Origin: Agitococcus sp. | Lineage (GTDB): Bacteria > Pseudomonadota > Gammaproteobacteria > Pseudomonadales > Moraxellaceae | Direction of reading: 5' to 3' | NCBI GenBank assembly: GCA_030646715.1 | Contig: JAUSLJ010000013.1 | Span: 186,001 to 250,000, forward strand | DNA length: 64,000 bases | Part shown: positions 35,917-45,222 of the stretch, one piece after another | How the letters are laid out: every line of letters starts with the position of its first letter | Numbering within the stretch: the stretch's first letter is position 1 | Position numbers and translations under genes: made by a program | The notes under the pieces: generated by a model | Told to the model about the DNA's origin: nothing | Database searches by the model: none | What the model saw: the letters and a program-made list of their open reading frames with translations, nothing else

Positions 35917-35925
35917 AAGAAATAA

Positions 35926-37623
35926 CTACGTTTTTTCGGATGATGGAGGTGTGATACTTTGTGCTAATTGTAAAGCAGCTTCCGCATGACTGACGGCAAT
36001 TTTTAATCGCTCAATTTCGGCTATTAAATCATCTGTATTTTCTTCGCTGGCTTGTGCGACAAGTAAACGCTTTTCTGCTTTTTTTAAGCTACTACGGGCT
36101 AAAGCAGCGGCGATGGTTAAGGCTTTACTGTCAACAACGGCAGTAGTTGATGTGTTTTCAGTTGTTTTAGCCGCAGCTCGTGCTGCTGCTTCTTCAGCTT
36201 TGGCGATACGACGTGCTTCTTTTTCAGCTTCTTCTTGCTCAATGCGCAGTTTGCGATGTTCAAAACGTTCACGCGCACGCTCTGCTTTTTCTGCCTCGGC
36301 TGTTAATTCGGCAATTGAGCCTTTGGCATAACGATAATACTGAACTAGAGGAATGTTACTAGGACACACATAAGCACATGCTCCACATTCAATACAATCA
36401 TCTAAATGATGTTGTTTGGCTTTGTCAAATTCTTCGGCTTTGCTAAACCATAACAATTGTTGCGGCAATAACAGCACAGGACAGACAGAGGCACAATCGC
36501 CACAACGAATACAGGCCATTTCGGGTGCTGGCGGTGGAAAGTCTTTGGCGGTAGCGGCGATTAAACAGTTGGTTGTTTTAACAACGGGAATATCGGCATC
36601 GGGTAGGGTATAACCCATCATTGGGCCACCCACAATTAAACGATTGATCCGCTGAAAATCCGCCACGGCTAATTGCAATACATGACGAGCAGGTGTCCCG
36701 ATACGTACTTCATAATTAGCAGGCTGTTTTACACCCAAACCTGTGACGGTGGTAATGCGTGATAACGATGGTTCACCATGAACAATTGCTCGATAAATGG
36801 CTGCTGCTGTGCCGACATTTAAACAAAAAACGCCGACATCCGTTGTTCGACCTTCCGCAGGAACTTCACGTCCCGTTAAAATATAAACAGTTTGTCGCGC
36901 TGCGCCTGAAGGATATTTGGTTTTAGTGGCTAAAACCTCAATATGGGCTTGATGTTGCGAGGCAACAGTCATTGCTTGAATAGCTTGCGGCTTATTATCT
37001 TCCACACCAACAATCACGCGTTGGGCATTGAGCAGATATTTAACAATGTTTGCGCCTTCAATAATCTCGGTGGCTCTTTCGCGCATCAACATATCATCGG
37101 CAGTAATGTACGGTTCGCACTCCATCGCATTCAAAACGACAGTATCCACTTGTATCGCATCTTTTAACGTCAGCTTTGAGCCTGTTGGAAAACCTGCGCC
37201 GCCCATACCTGCAATACCCGCTTCACGAATCATCGCTAATAAGGTTTGTGGATCAGCAAGATGATAATCGCCTAAGCCCGTATGTGCTGCCCATTCATCA
37301 CGGCCATCAGGCTCAATAACCACACATAAAGCATTCATTTCTGAGGGATGGTCAACAGGATAGAAACCGATATCAATCACTGTTCCCGATGTGGACGCAT
37401 GAATAGGCGCAGCAACAAAAGCATGGACTTCGCCAATTTTTTGGCCTTTTAAGACTTTTTCACCGATACTGACGACAGGCTTAGCTTCTTCGCCAATATG
37501 TTGCAGCATCGGGATGATTAAACGTTCAGGCAAGCTCGCTGGTTGAATGGCGGTGGCTGTGGACTGTAGTTTTTGTTCAGGAGGATGAATGCCACCGAAC
37601 ATTTCCCACTTGGCATAATTCAT
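35926..37623 (-). CDS. rnfC: Rnf complex subunit C
   Basis: 565 residues. The N-terminal region carries the barrel and NADH/FMN-binding segment (GMGGAGFPTGSKL). Two [4Fe-4S] sites follow: CIRCGDCASVCP and CIECGACAYVCP. A highly charged coiled-coil tail of ~110 residues, rich in Glu, Lys and Ala (EKAERARERFEHRKLR), ends the protein; tails of this kind and variable length are known in gammaproteobacterial RnfC. It is the electron-input subunit at the cytoplasmic face. Confidence 0.94.
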   Translation of the reverse strand: MNYAKWEMFGGIHPPEQKLQSTATAIQPASLPERLIIPMLQHIGEEAKPVVSIGEKVLKGQKIGEVHAFVAAPIHASTSGTVIDIGFYPVDHPSEMNALCVVIEPDGRDEWAAHTGLGDYHLADPQTLLAMIREAGIAGMGGAGFPTGSKLTLKDAIQVDTVVLNAMECEPYITADDMLMRERATEIIEGANIVKYLLNAQRVIVGVEDNKPQAIQAMTVASQHQAHIEVLATKTKYPSGAARQTVYILTGREVPAEGRTTDVGVFCLNVGTAAAIYRAIVHGEPSLSRITTVTGLGVKQPANYEVRIGTPARHVLQLAVADFQRINRLIVGGPMMGYTLPDADIPVVKTTNCLIAATAKDFPPPAPEMACIRCGDCASVCPVLLLPQQLLWFSKAEEFDKAKQHHLDDCIECGACAYVCPSNIPLVQYYRYAKGSIAELTAEAEKAERARERFEHRKLRIEQEEAEKEARRIAKAEEAAARAAAKTTENTSTTAVVDSKALTIAAALARSSLKKAEKRLLVAQASEENTDDLIAEIERLKIAVSHAEAALQLAQSITPPSSEKT

Positions 37624-37636
37624 ACTTTAAATCACC

Positions 37637-38242
37637 TTAGCCAATTTGTTGGATGGGAATGAGTTTTGACGATCGTACAGGAGTAGAACATACGCCTTGT
37701 GGTGCTTGCCAATGCCATGTTTTACGAGTGATGGGCACAGGAATCATATCAATACAATCAACAGGACAAGGTTCGACACACAAATCACAACCTGTGCATT
37801 CGCTAACAATGACGGTATGCGTATGTTTGGCTGCACCTAGAATGGCATCCACAGGGCAAGCTTGAATACATTTAGTACAGCCAATACAGTCTTCTTCGCG
37901 GATATACGCCACTTTTTTAACTTCGGCTTCAACCCCATATTCGCTATCTAAAGCTAATGGCTCAACACCTAATAAATCCGCAATTTTGTTGATGGTATCT
38001 TGACCACCCGGCACGCAATGGTTGATCGCTTCACCGTTGGCAATGGCCTCTGCATAAGGGCGACAACCAGGGTGGCCACATTGACCGCATTGGGTTTGTG
38101 GCAATAAGGCATCGAGTTGTTCGACGATAGGGTCGGAGTCCACTTTAAATTTTTCGGCAGCAAAGCCTAATATCCCACCAGCTAGTAATGCCAGCAAAAC
38201 AACAGCAGCAATCGCAATGAAGATGGCGAAGAATGTTGACAT
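37637..38242 (-). CDS. rnfB: Rnf complex subunit B
   Basis: 201 residues. It has one membrane anchor, a Fe-S domain with CGQCGHPGC, then two 4Fe-4S ferredoxin motifs, [12 protein letters not shown] and [12 protein letters not shown]. It takes or passes electrons to ferredoxin. The start overlaps the rnfA stop by one base. Confidence 0.95.
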   Translation of the reverse strand: MSTFFAIFIAIAAVVLLALLAGGILGFAAEKFKVDSDPIVEQLDALLPQTQCGQCGHPGCRPYAEAIANGEAINHCVPGGQDTINKIADLLGVEPLALDSEYGVEAEVKKVAYIREEDCIGCTKCIQACPVDAILGAAKHTHTVIVSECTGCDLCVEPCPVDCIDMIPVPITRKTWHWQAPQGVCSTPVRSSKLIPIQQIG

Positions 38243-38826
38243 TAGAATTTAACCAATCCTGCAAAGCCCATGAATGATAAGGACATTAAGCCTGCTGTCA
38301 CCATCGCTATAGCACTACCACGAAAAGCTTTAGGCACATCAGCGACGTGAATGCGCTCACGCATCGCCGCAAATAACACCAACACTAAGGCAAAGCCCAA
38401 ACCAGAACCGACACCCGTCAACAAGGCATTGATAAACGTCGGGTGAGCTTGACGAACATTCAATAATGCCACACCTAAAACGATACAGTTGGTGGTAATC
38501 AGTGGTAAGTAAATTCCTAAAACGCGATATAACACAGGACTGGTTTTGTGCAGCACCATCTCGGTAAATTGCACCGTCACGGCAATCACCAAAATAAATG
38601 ACAGCGTATTGAGATATTCTAAATCAAATGGCTTTAATAAGAGCGCGTAAGTGGCATAAGACAATACCGAAGAGATAGTGAGTACAAAAGTCGTGGCGAC
38701 GGCTAACCCTGCGGCAGTCTCAATTTTTTTCGAAGTGCCCATAAATGGACACAAGCCCAAAAATTGCACTAAGACAAAGTTGTTGACGAGAATGGTGCCA
38801 ACCAGTAACAGCAAATACTCACTCAT
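38242..38826 (-). CDS. rnfA: Rnf complex subunit A
   Basis: 194 residues, six membrane segments. The blocks [17 protein letters not shown] and [17 protein letters not shown] are typical. It is the first gene of the minus-strand operon rnfA-B-C-D-G-E-nth; the promoter should lie in 38827-39014. The complex couples ferredoxin/NADH electron flow to ion transport; direction cannot be told from sequence. Confidence 0.95.
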   Translation of the reverse strand: MSEYLLLLVGTILVNNFVLVQFLGLCPFMGTSKKIETAAGLAVATTFVLTISSVLSYATYALLLKPFDLEYLNTLSFILVIAVTVQFTEMVLHKTSPVLYRVLGIYLPLITTNCIVLGVALLNVRQAHPTFINALLTGVGSGLGFALVLVLFAAMRERIHVADVPKAFRGSAIAMVTAGLMSLSFMGFAGLVKF

Positions 38827-39014
38827 TATCGTATCCGTAGATGTCGTCGCTATAGGGGCTTATTGTAAGGCTATTCGTCGAGCTACTGCCAAAAATGACA
38901 AGTAATTTGGCGCAAGAAGACATAGATTTAATGCTGAATCTGCACGATAGTACACGCTTTCGCTAGTCTTCATAAAATACATCGTCCATTATACCTAACT
39001 CATAAGGAAGGTTT

Positions 39015-40547
39015 ATGCTGTTAACACAATCCGCTTTATCGTTAGCTGCCGATATTAAAGCAAAAAAAATATCGTCAAGGGCAGTAGTTGAGGCGCATAT
39101 CGCTCAAATTAAATGTGTTAATCCTCGTCTAAATGCTGTCGTTTTTGATCGTTTTGCCGAAGCCTTACGCGAAGCTGATGCCGCAGATGCCTTAATTGCC
39201 AACACGACCGATCCTGAAAGTTTGCCGCCGTTATTAGGTGTGCCTTGCACCATCAAAGATACCTTTGAGTTTACAGGGATGCCGCAAGTCGTTGGGATGG
39301 TGTCTAGGCGTGATGTCTACGGCCAAAAAGATTCTTATGCCGTTGCTGCGTTACGCACGGCAGGCGCAATTCCTTTAGGTGTGACGAATACTCCTGAATT
39401 AGCGATGTGGTACGAAACCTATAACCGTGTTTATGGTCGTAGTAAAAATGCCTATGACCGAGGCCGTATTACAGGTGGCTCTTCGGGTGGCGAAGGTGCA
39501 ATCGTCGGGGCAGGTGGCACACCTTTTGGTTTGGGCTCAGATGTTGCAGGTTCGATTCGTATGCCTGCTTTTTTTAACGGCGTGTTTGGTCATAAAGCCT
39601 CACCGTTGTTAATTAATAACGACGGTCATTTTCCGAGTGCGCATGGTCAAACTTTAAATTATTTATCGGCAGGGCCTTTATGTCGTCGCGCTGAAGATTT
39701 AGAGCTGTTAGTTCGTATTTTGGCAGGTGAAAATTCAGCCAAACTGAAATCAGTAAAAGATGTTGAAATTAGCAAATTGCGTGTTATTACCATTTCTCCT
39801 GAGCGTGGCCCAAAAGCGACATTTGATATTTTAGATGCTCAACAAAAAGCTGTTGATGCCTTAGTAAAACAAGGGGCGACCCACGTCACTGTCGATTTAC
39901 CATTGATTGACGATGCGTTTATGATTTGGTCGAGTTTGTTAGCCGATTCGTCTTCGCCAGAACATTCTTTTACCGCCATGATGTTTGGTGAATATCACAT
40001 TAAACATCCGTTGAAAGCTTTAGCAACGATGGCGGTTAAGGGCAAAAAGTCACCGCATACGTTGCCTTTATTAGTGTTGACCTTATTGGAACAGTTTCCT
40101 AATTTGGCGACAGGCCAACGTCAGCGTTTTGTTGATTTAGGACATCAACTGAAACAACAACTGAATACAATTTTAGGAGATGATGGTGTCTTAGTGATGC
40201 CGACTTTCCCCGAAGTTGCACCGCGACATGGTATGCCGATTTTTAAACCCTTTGATTTTGTCGATTGTGCCATTGTTAATGCCATGGAATTACCGTCTAC
40301 TGCTGTACCGATGGGCTTAAATTCAGGCGGCATACCTACAGGCATTCAGGTGGTATCTAACCAAAATAATGACCATTTAAGTATTGCTTGTGCTGTCGCT
40401 TTGGAGCAGGCAACAGGTGGTTGGATTCCACCGTGGCGTTCATGGTTGGCAGAATTGCCTGAAACGACTGTGATCGCGCAACTCGTTCAAGAGCCAACGA
40501 AAGCTGTTAAAAAGACAGTGACACGCAAAAAAGCAAAACTTGACTAA
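39015..40547 (+). CDS. Amidase-signature family hydrolase
   Basis: 510 residues. The Ser-cisSer-Lys triad is present: Lys in PCTIKDTFEFTG, the cis-Ser in GGSSGGEGA and the nucleophile Ser in GSDVAGSIRMPA. It is probably a broad-range amidase or fatty-acid-amide hydrolase-like enzyme, not GatA (no gatB or gatC nearby). A lysine/arginine-rich tail ends it. AAGGAAGG precedes the ATG. It is followed 24 bp later by an alpha/beta hydrolase. Confidence 0.85.
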   Translation: MLLTQSALSLAADIKAKKISSRAVVEAHIAQIKCVNPRLNAVVFDRFAEALREADAADALIANTTDPESLPPLLGVPCTIKDTFEFTGMPQVVGMVSRRDVYGQKDSYAVAALRTAGAIPLGVTNTPELAMWYETYNRVYGRSKNAYDRGRITGGSSGGEGAIVGAGGTPFGLGSDVAGSIRMPAFFNGVFGHKASPLLINNDGHFPSAHGQTLNYLSAGPLCRRAEDLELLVRILAGENSAKLKSVKDVEISKLRVITISPERGPKATFDILDAQQKAVDALVKQGATHVTVDLPLIDDAFMIWSSLLADSSSPEHSFTAMMFGEYHIKHPLKALATMAVKGKKSPHTLPLLVLTLLEQFPNLATGQRQRFVDLGHQLKQQLNTILGDDGVLVMPTFPEVAPRHGMPIFKPFDFVDCAIVNAMELPSTAVPMGLNSGGIPTGIQVVSNQNNDHLSIACAVALEQATGGWIPPWRSWLAELPETTVIAQLVQEPTKAVKKTVTRKKAKLD

Positions 40548-40571
40548 CTCAATCATATAGATAGGTAAAAA

Positions 40572-41474
40572 ATGATGACAACTAAAGGTGTAGCCAAAGT
40601 AGGTGATATTGAGTTGGCTTACGAGCGTTTTGGTGATGAACACGCACCCGCTGTGTTATTAATTATGGGTTTAGGGGCGCAGTTATTATTGTGGCCTGAG
40701 TCGTTTTGTCAGACCTTAGTTGATCGCGGTTATCAAGTCATTCGTTTTGATAATCGGGATATTGGCTTGTCGAGCAAGATTAAAGTTCGTAGTCCAAAAC
40801 AAAATTTCTGGATGAAGATGGCGCGTTTTCAATTAGGTTTACCTAATCCATCGCCTTATAACTTGTATGATATGGCAGCCGATACCATAGGCTTAATGTC
40901 TGCGCTAAAAATCGATAAAGCTCATATCATTGGTGCATCAATGGGTGGCATGATTGGTCAAATTATTGCTGCTAAATATCCTGAACGAGTCTTGAGTTTG
41001 GGTGTTTTGTTTTCCAGTAATAATCAACCGATGTTACCACCGCCACATCCCAAAGCATTCTTTCCTCTAATCAAAGGGCCAGGTGCAAAAGCCCCTAGAG
41101 ATGTGTTGTTGAATCATAGTGTCAAATTATTCACTGCGATTGGCAGTCCAGCACACCCAATGACCCCTGACGAAATTCGTGTTTTTGCGGGTGGTTTAAT
41201 GGATAGAAGTTTTCATCCAGCGGGCGTAAAACGTCATTTCTTAGCAGTGATGGGCACAGGCAATATCAAATCACTGGCAAAATATATTCATGTGCCCACG
41301 ATTGTGGTGCATGGTAAAGAAGATAGATTATTGCGTCCTGCTTGTGGCAAAGCTGTTGCTAAAAGTATTAAAGGCGCGAAATTCGAGTTAATTGAAGGCA
41401 TGGGACACGATATTCCCAATGCATTAGCACCACGTTTAGCGAATTTGTTTGCGGGGAATATGAGCAAGGCTTAA
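40572..41474 (+). CDS. Alpha/beta-fold hydrolase
   Basis: 300 residues. The nucleophile elbow is GASMGGMIGQ, the catalytic Asp is in HGKEDRLLRP and the His in GMGHDIPN. LIMGLGAQLLLW forms the oxyanion region. It resembles the esterase/lipase branch. It follows the amidase gene with 24 bp between, likely one operon. The start ATG has weak AGGT upstream; a second ATG is one codon in. Confidence 0.85.
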   Translation: MMTTKGVAKVGDIELAYERFGDEHAPAVLLIMGLGAQLLLWPESFCQTLVDRGYQVIRFDNRDIGLSSKIKVRSPKQNFWMKMARFQLGLPNPSPYNLYDMAADTIGLMSALKIDKAHIIGASMGGMIGQIIAAKYPERVLSLGVLFSSNNQPMLPPPHPKAFFPLIKGPGAKAPRDVLLNHSVKLFTAIGSPAHPMTPDEIRVFAGGLMDRSFHPAGVKRHFLAVMGTGNIKSLAKYIHVPTIVVHGKEDRLLRPACGKAVAKSIKGAKFELIEGMGHDIPNALAPRLANLFAGNMSKA

Positions 41475-41500
41475 TTAAACAGGGCATTGCTCATAAAAAC

Positions 41501-41533
41501 AAAAAGCCGACTCGTTCATAAAGTCGGCTTTTT
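41501..41533 (+). terminator. Rho-independent terminator
   Basis: AAAAAGCCGACT (41501-41512) pairs with AGTCGGCTTTTT (from 41522). It ends the amidase-hydrolase unit. Confidence 0.85.
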
Positions 41534-41833
41534 GTCTGTCATGCACATAAAGTGCGTGACGTTAACTACGATGTCGGCACAAGCATTATATGTTGGTTGT
41601 GCTAAGCCAGTAAATAGACGAATCAAATTAAGAAAATTTAGCGATTAAATAGATAATAATTGATTGAAAAATGATCCCACCTCATGCTTTATCCTTCCCA
41701 TAACCTCTTTTAAATAGTCTTAGTATTGTCAATTTGACCCCAAATAACTAATTTCTGTCCTCAAATCACCTGTTATCGGACGCTTGGCATGTTAATGTCG
41801 GTGTCGAGCAAATAAACGATAAGGTTTGAATCT
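41534..41833. other. Intergenic region without a called gene
   Basis: About 300 bp of AT-rich sequence between the terminator and the next hydrolase. No ORF with a signature, tRNA or strong repeat was seen; it presumably carries the next gene's promoter. Confidence 0.4.
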
Positions 41834-42811
41834 ATGACGTATGCCCTGAAACACATCGAGAAGGCCTTGGTGCATGAAATTGCGCCAGCCTATACCGCAA
41901 ATGCTAGGAAGGCTCATCCTGAGGCTATTCGTGATTGGCGGCCGAGTGGTCAGGTTTGGCCGTTGTTACGTGAGTTGCAGGGGCGAGTCATTGGTTTGCG
42001 TAAATGTCGTATGGAAGTTGATGGTGCGACAATGGTTTGGTTAGAGGGTGGCAATCCCAATGGCGAATCAGTCGTGTTGTTGCATGGCTTTGCCTCAACT
42101 AAAGAAAACTGGCTATTACTATTACCATTCTTATCAAAGCGTTATCGTTTGTATGTTCCTGATTTACCTGCTTGGGGTGAAAGTCATTTTCGCCATGAAA
42201 AAGTCTATGGTTTAGACCAACAAGCCGACCGCATTGCAGATTGGGCGCGACAAGTAGTATCGCAAAAAGCTCATTTTGTTGGTAGCTCAATGGGTGGTGG
42301 CATTGCAGGGCTAGTGGCGGCTCGTCATCCAGATATCACTGCCAGCTTGACCTTAATGAATGCGGCGGGCGTAAAAGGCCAAGACTCTACGCCTTTTGAA
42401 CGCGGACTTTTGGTAGGTAAAAATACCTTAGTGCCAAGCAGTTATGCCGAAGTAGTACGTTTGTTTAATACGGTGTTAGAGCGTAATCGTACGGCCTTAT
42501 CACTGGTGTTGGCTTCAACGATGGGGCAGGAGATGGTGTCACGTCGTCATGTCAATCGTCACTTATTTCATCACATGATTGCTCATTCTTTACATTGTGA
42601 GCGTGCGGGCGTTTCGGCTGTGACTGTACCGACTTTAATTCTATGGGGCGATAAAGACCAAGTGCTGCATCATACTTGTGTGGAAACATTCAAACAGTTG
42701 ATTCCTCATGCGCGTGTCCATAAGTTGAGTAATGTCGGGCATTTACCGATGGTTGATGTGCCAGCGCTGACGGCGAAAAATCTAATGCATTTTTGGCGTG
42801 AGAGCAAATAG
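41834..42811 (+). CDS. Alpha/beta-fold hydrolase, second copy
   Basis: 325 residues. The nucleophile is in GSSMGGGIAG, the oxyanion block is LLHGFASTKENW, the Asp is in WGDKDQVLHH and the His in NVGHLPMVD. It is only distantly like the hydrolase at 40572. Family alternatives are lipase, epoxide hydrolase or dienelactone-type enzymes. It has no signal peptide. Confidence 0.85.
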   Translation: MTYALKHIEKALVHEIAPAYTANARKAHPEAIRDWRPSGQVWPLLRELQGRVIGLRKCRMEVDGATMVWLEGGNPNGESVVLLHGFASTKENWLLLLPFLSKRYRLYVPDLPAWGESHFRHEKVYGLDQQADRIADWARQVVSQKAHFVGSSMGGGIAGLVAARHPDITASLTLMNAAGVKGQDSTPFERGLLVGKNTLVPSSYAEVVRLFNTVLERNRTALSLVLASTMGQEMVSRRHVNRHLFHHMIAHSLHCERAGVSAVTVPTLILWGDKDQVLHHTCVETFKQLIPHARVHKLSNVGHLPMVDVPALTAKNLMHFWRESK

Positions 42812-42828
42812 ATATAACAATAAAGTAT

Positions 42829-42888
42829 GAGAGTTGCTTTTTACGTACTCTAAAGGATGTAATATCCCTATCAGAGCGAGCAACTCTC
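42829..42888. repeat. Inverted repeat, 10-bp arms
   Basis: GAGAGTTGCT (42829-42838) and AGCAACTCTC (42879-42888) are perfect arms 40 bp apart, downstream of the hydrolase and near the 3' end of mobA. Role unclear; possibly a weak terminator. Confidence 0.4.
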
Positions 42889-42937
42889 GACTTCTTAAGT
42901 CAATGTCAAATCATGTTTCAACGCATAAACAGCGAAT

Positions 42938-43507
42938 TCACAACCCCAACTCCGCCAACGAATTAATATTCATAAAGGCATGTTTATCTTCAAAATAAGC
43001 AACACTATGCGCCTGACTATTAATCCATTTATATACCGCCGCATGACCCTGCTTAACGTGTTCTTCTAAAGAAGTTAATAACGTTTTATGCAGCAATAAG
43101 CATAAAGGTTGTAAATGTTCGCCGTCATGGGCAACTGCAAGTGGCGTATTATTGGTTGCTTGCCACAACTTTAATACCACATCGCTAGGTAAGCTCGGCA
43201 TATCACATGCCACCACAAATACCCAATCATGCCGACAATGCGGTAAAGCGGCGGCTATACCCGCCAAAGGGCCTGCAAAGTTTGGTGCGGTATCGGCAAT
43301 GGCTAAACCATACTGTTGATAATCGTCAAAGCTACGATTACAGCTAATCACCACGTCATCAACTTGCGTTTTTAAGTTTTCAATAACGTGAGCTATGAGC
43401 GGCTTGGCTTGCCATAACACTAAACCTTTATCTAAACCTTCCATGCGTGTCGCGCGGCCACCTGCTAAAATCAGTGCCGAGAACTGAGGATGAGTGATTG
43501 TCTTCAT
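42938..43507 (-). CDS. mobA: Molybdenum cofactor guanylyltransferase
   Basis: 189 residues. The nucleotidyltransferase motif is LILAGGRATRMEGLDKGL, with VACDMPSLP as the metal-binding region and FMNINSLAEL at the end. It attaches GMP to molybdopterin to make the MGD cofactor. The rest of the Mo pathway is not in the window. Confidence 0.9.
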   Translation of the reverse strand: MKTITHPQFSALILAGGRATRMEGLDKGLVLWQAKPLIAHVIENLKTQVDDVVISCNRSFDDYQQYGLAIADTAPNFAGPLAGIAAALPHCRHDWVFVVACDMPSLPSDVVLKLWQATNNTPLAVAHDGEHLQPLCLLLHKTLLTSLEEHVKQGHAAVYKWINSQAHSVAYFEDKHAFMNINSLAELGL

Positions 43508-43588
43508 CTCAAAGAATTATCCTGTTGAAAGTTGCATGATAACGTCAATATGCGTATAAAGCGCGAGCCATTCTGAATTTTTAACTTT

Positions 43589-43685
43589 GGACTTACGCAT
43601 CGCACCGCGATTAGCGCGTTTTGTGAATATGAAGCCGTCTAAAACGGCTGAGATGTGAACAAATAAGCGATAACTGCGTAAGTCC
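43589..43685. repeat. Structured repeat, full-length (copy 3)
   Basis: GGACTTACGC (43589-43598) and GCGTAAGTCC (43676-43685) are perfect inverted ends of a 97-bp element. Inside are hairpins ATCGC-ACC-GCGAT and AGCCGT-CTAAA-ACGGCT. It lies 17 bp upstream of tsaB and forms its leader. It matches the copy at 28966 and the short one at 28547. Confidence 0.75.
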
Positions 43686-43702
43686 TAAACTAGCTGATTG
43701 CT

Positions 43703-44383
43703 ATGCCTATACTTGCCCTCGAAACAGCCACCGAAGCTTGCTCTGTTGCCATTATCCTTGATGATGGCCAAGTGTTGAGCCATTACGAATACTCGCCACG
43801 CCTACAAACCCAATTGCTGTTGCCCATGGTGGATGAACTGTTAGCCGAAGCAGGTTTAACGGCTTCACAATTAACTGCCATTGCTTATAGTTGTGGGCCT
43901 GGTTCGTTCACAGGCGTACGTATTGCTGCGGCGGCGGCTCAAGGTTTAGCTTTTGGCTGGGATTTGCCCGTATTGGCGATCTCAAGTTTACAAACCTTAG
44001 CGCAAACGGCGTATCGCCTTGCGGGTTATGAGCGTGTAGTCAGTATGTTTGATGCGCGGATGAACGAGGTTTATGTTTCAGTCTACGAATTAGAACGTGG
44101 ATTGATGCAAGCATTAATTCCTGAAACGATGTGTTCGCCTGATAAATTGCCTGAATTATCGGCTGAGCCATGTTATGTCGTCGGTAATGGTGGGATTTAT
44201 GCTGATGCTATTCAGCGTCAATGGACGGTAAAAGCGATCCAAACCGATATGTATCCTCATGCCTATGATTTAGCGGTATTAGCACAAGCGGCATGGCAAA
44301 AAGGGCGAGCACAAGCACCCGAATTAGCACTGCCTGTTTATTTACGTGACAGCATTTGGCAAAAGTTAGCTAACAAAAGTTAA
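43703..44383 (+). CDS. tsaB: tRNA threonylcarbamoyladenosine biosynthesis protein TsaB
   Basis: 226 residues. Family blocks are ILALETATEACSVAI at the N-terminus, YSCGPGSFTGVRIAAA and VSMFDARMNEVYVS. TsaB partners TsaD/TsaE in making t6A37 on tRNA. It starts a run tsaB-uppP-rsmJ with 11 bp and zero spacing. RBS is weak; the leader is the structured repeat. Confidence 0.92.
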   Translation: MPILALETATEACSVAIILDDGQVLSHYEYSPRLQTQLLLPMVDELLAEAGLTASQLTAIAYSCGPGSFTGVRIAAAAAQGLAFGWDLPVLAISSLQTLAQTAYRLAGYERVVSMFDARMNEVYVSVYELERGLMQALIPETMCSPDKLPELSAEPCYVVGNGGIYADAIQRQWTVKAIQTDMYPHAYDLAVLAQAAWQKGRAQAPELALPVYLRDSIWQKLANKS

Positions 44384-44394
44384 GAGAGAAATAG

Positions 44395-45222
44395 ATGGAT
44401 ATTGTTTTATTGCTGCAAGCTATATTGATGGGGTTTATTGAAGGCGCGACCGAGTTTTTACCTGTCTCTAGCACAGGACATTTGATTGTTACGGCCTCTT
44501 TAATTAACTTTTGGACACCCGAAAAACGTCATGTGTTTGAAGTGGCAATTCAGTTAGGCGCGATTTTGGCCGTATGTTATCAATATCGGCAACGCTTGAT
44601 CGGTGTTATGCAAGGTATGTTGACGGGTCAGGCGCAAGCATGGACTTTTGCTACCAATATTTTAATTGCTTTTATGCCTGCGGCTATTATTGGATTATTT
44701 GCAAGAGATTTTATCAAAGGCTATTTGTTCAATCCTGTTTCGGTCGCCACAGCCTTAGTGATTGGTGGTTTTATTATTTTATTTGCCGAAAAACGTCAGC
44801 ATCAAGTAAGAATAGCAGAAGTTGATGATATCAAAGCGATGGATGCCTTAAAGCTGGGCTTGGCGCAATGCTGTGCCTTAATCCCCGGAACATCACGCTC
44901 GGGCGCAACGATTATTGGCGGGTTGTTTTTTGGTTTGTCGCGTAAAGCAGCCGCCGAGTTTTCATTTTTTTTAGCGATTCCAACAATGGTCGCGGCAACG
45001 GCTTATGATGTGTATAAAAGCCGTGAAGACTTTGTTTTGGCTGATTTTCCTGTGTTTGCGGTCGGTTTTATTGCCGCATTTATTGCGGGTTTAATAGTCG
45101 TGCGTACTTTAGTTAGTTATGTATCTAAGCATGACTTTACCATTTTTGCTTATTATCGCATTGTTTTTGGCTGCTTTATTCTAGCAACGGCATGGTTTGG
45201 CGTGATTGATTGGTCACATTAA
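44395..45222 (+). CDS. uppP: Undecaprenyl-diphosphatase
   Basis: 275 residues with about eight membrane segments. The active-site motifs are EGATEFLPVSSTGHL and PGTSRSGATI. It recycles undecaprenyl diphosphate for wall and surface-polysaccharide synthesis. GAGAGAAATAG precedes the ATG. Confidence 0.95.
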   Translation: MDIVLLLQAILMGFIEGATEFLPVSSTGHLIVTASLINFWTPEKRHVFEVAIQLGAILAVCYQYRQRLIGVMQGMLTGQAQAWTFATNILIAFMPAAIIGLFARDFIKGYLFNPVSVATALVIGGFIILFAEKRQHQVRIAEVDDIKAMDALKLGLAQCCALIPGTSRSGATIIGGLFFGLSRKAAAEFSFFLAIPTMVAATAYDVYKSREDFVLADFPVFAVGFIAAFIAGLIVVRTLVSYVSKHDFTIFAYYRIVFGCFILATAWFGVIDWSH

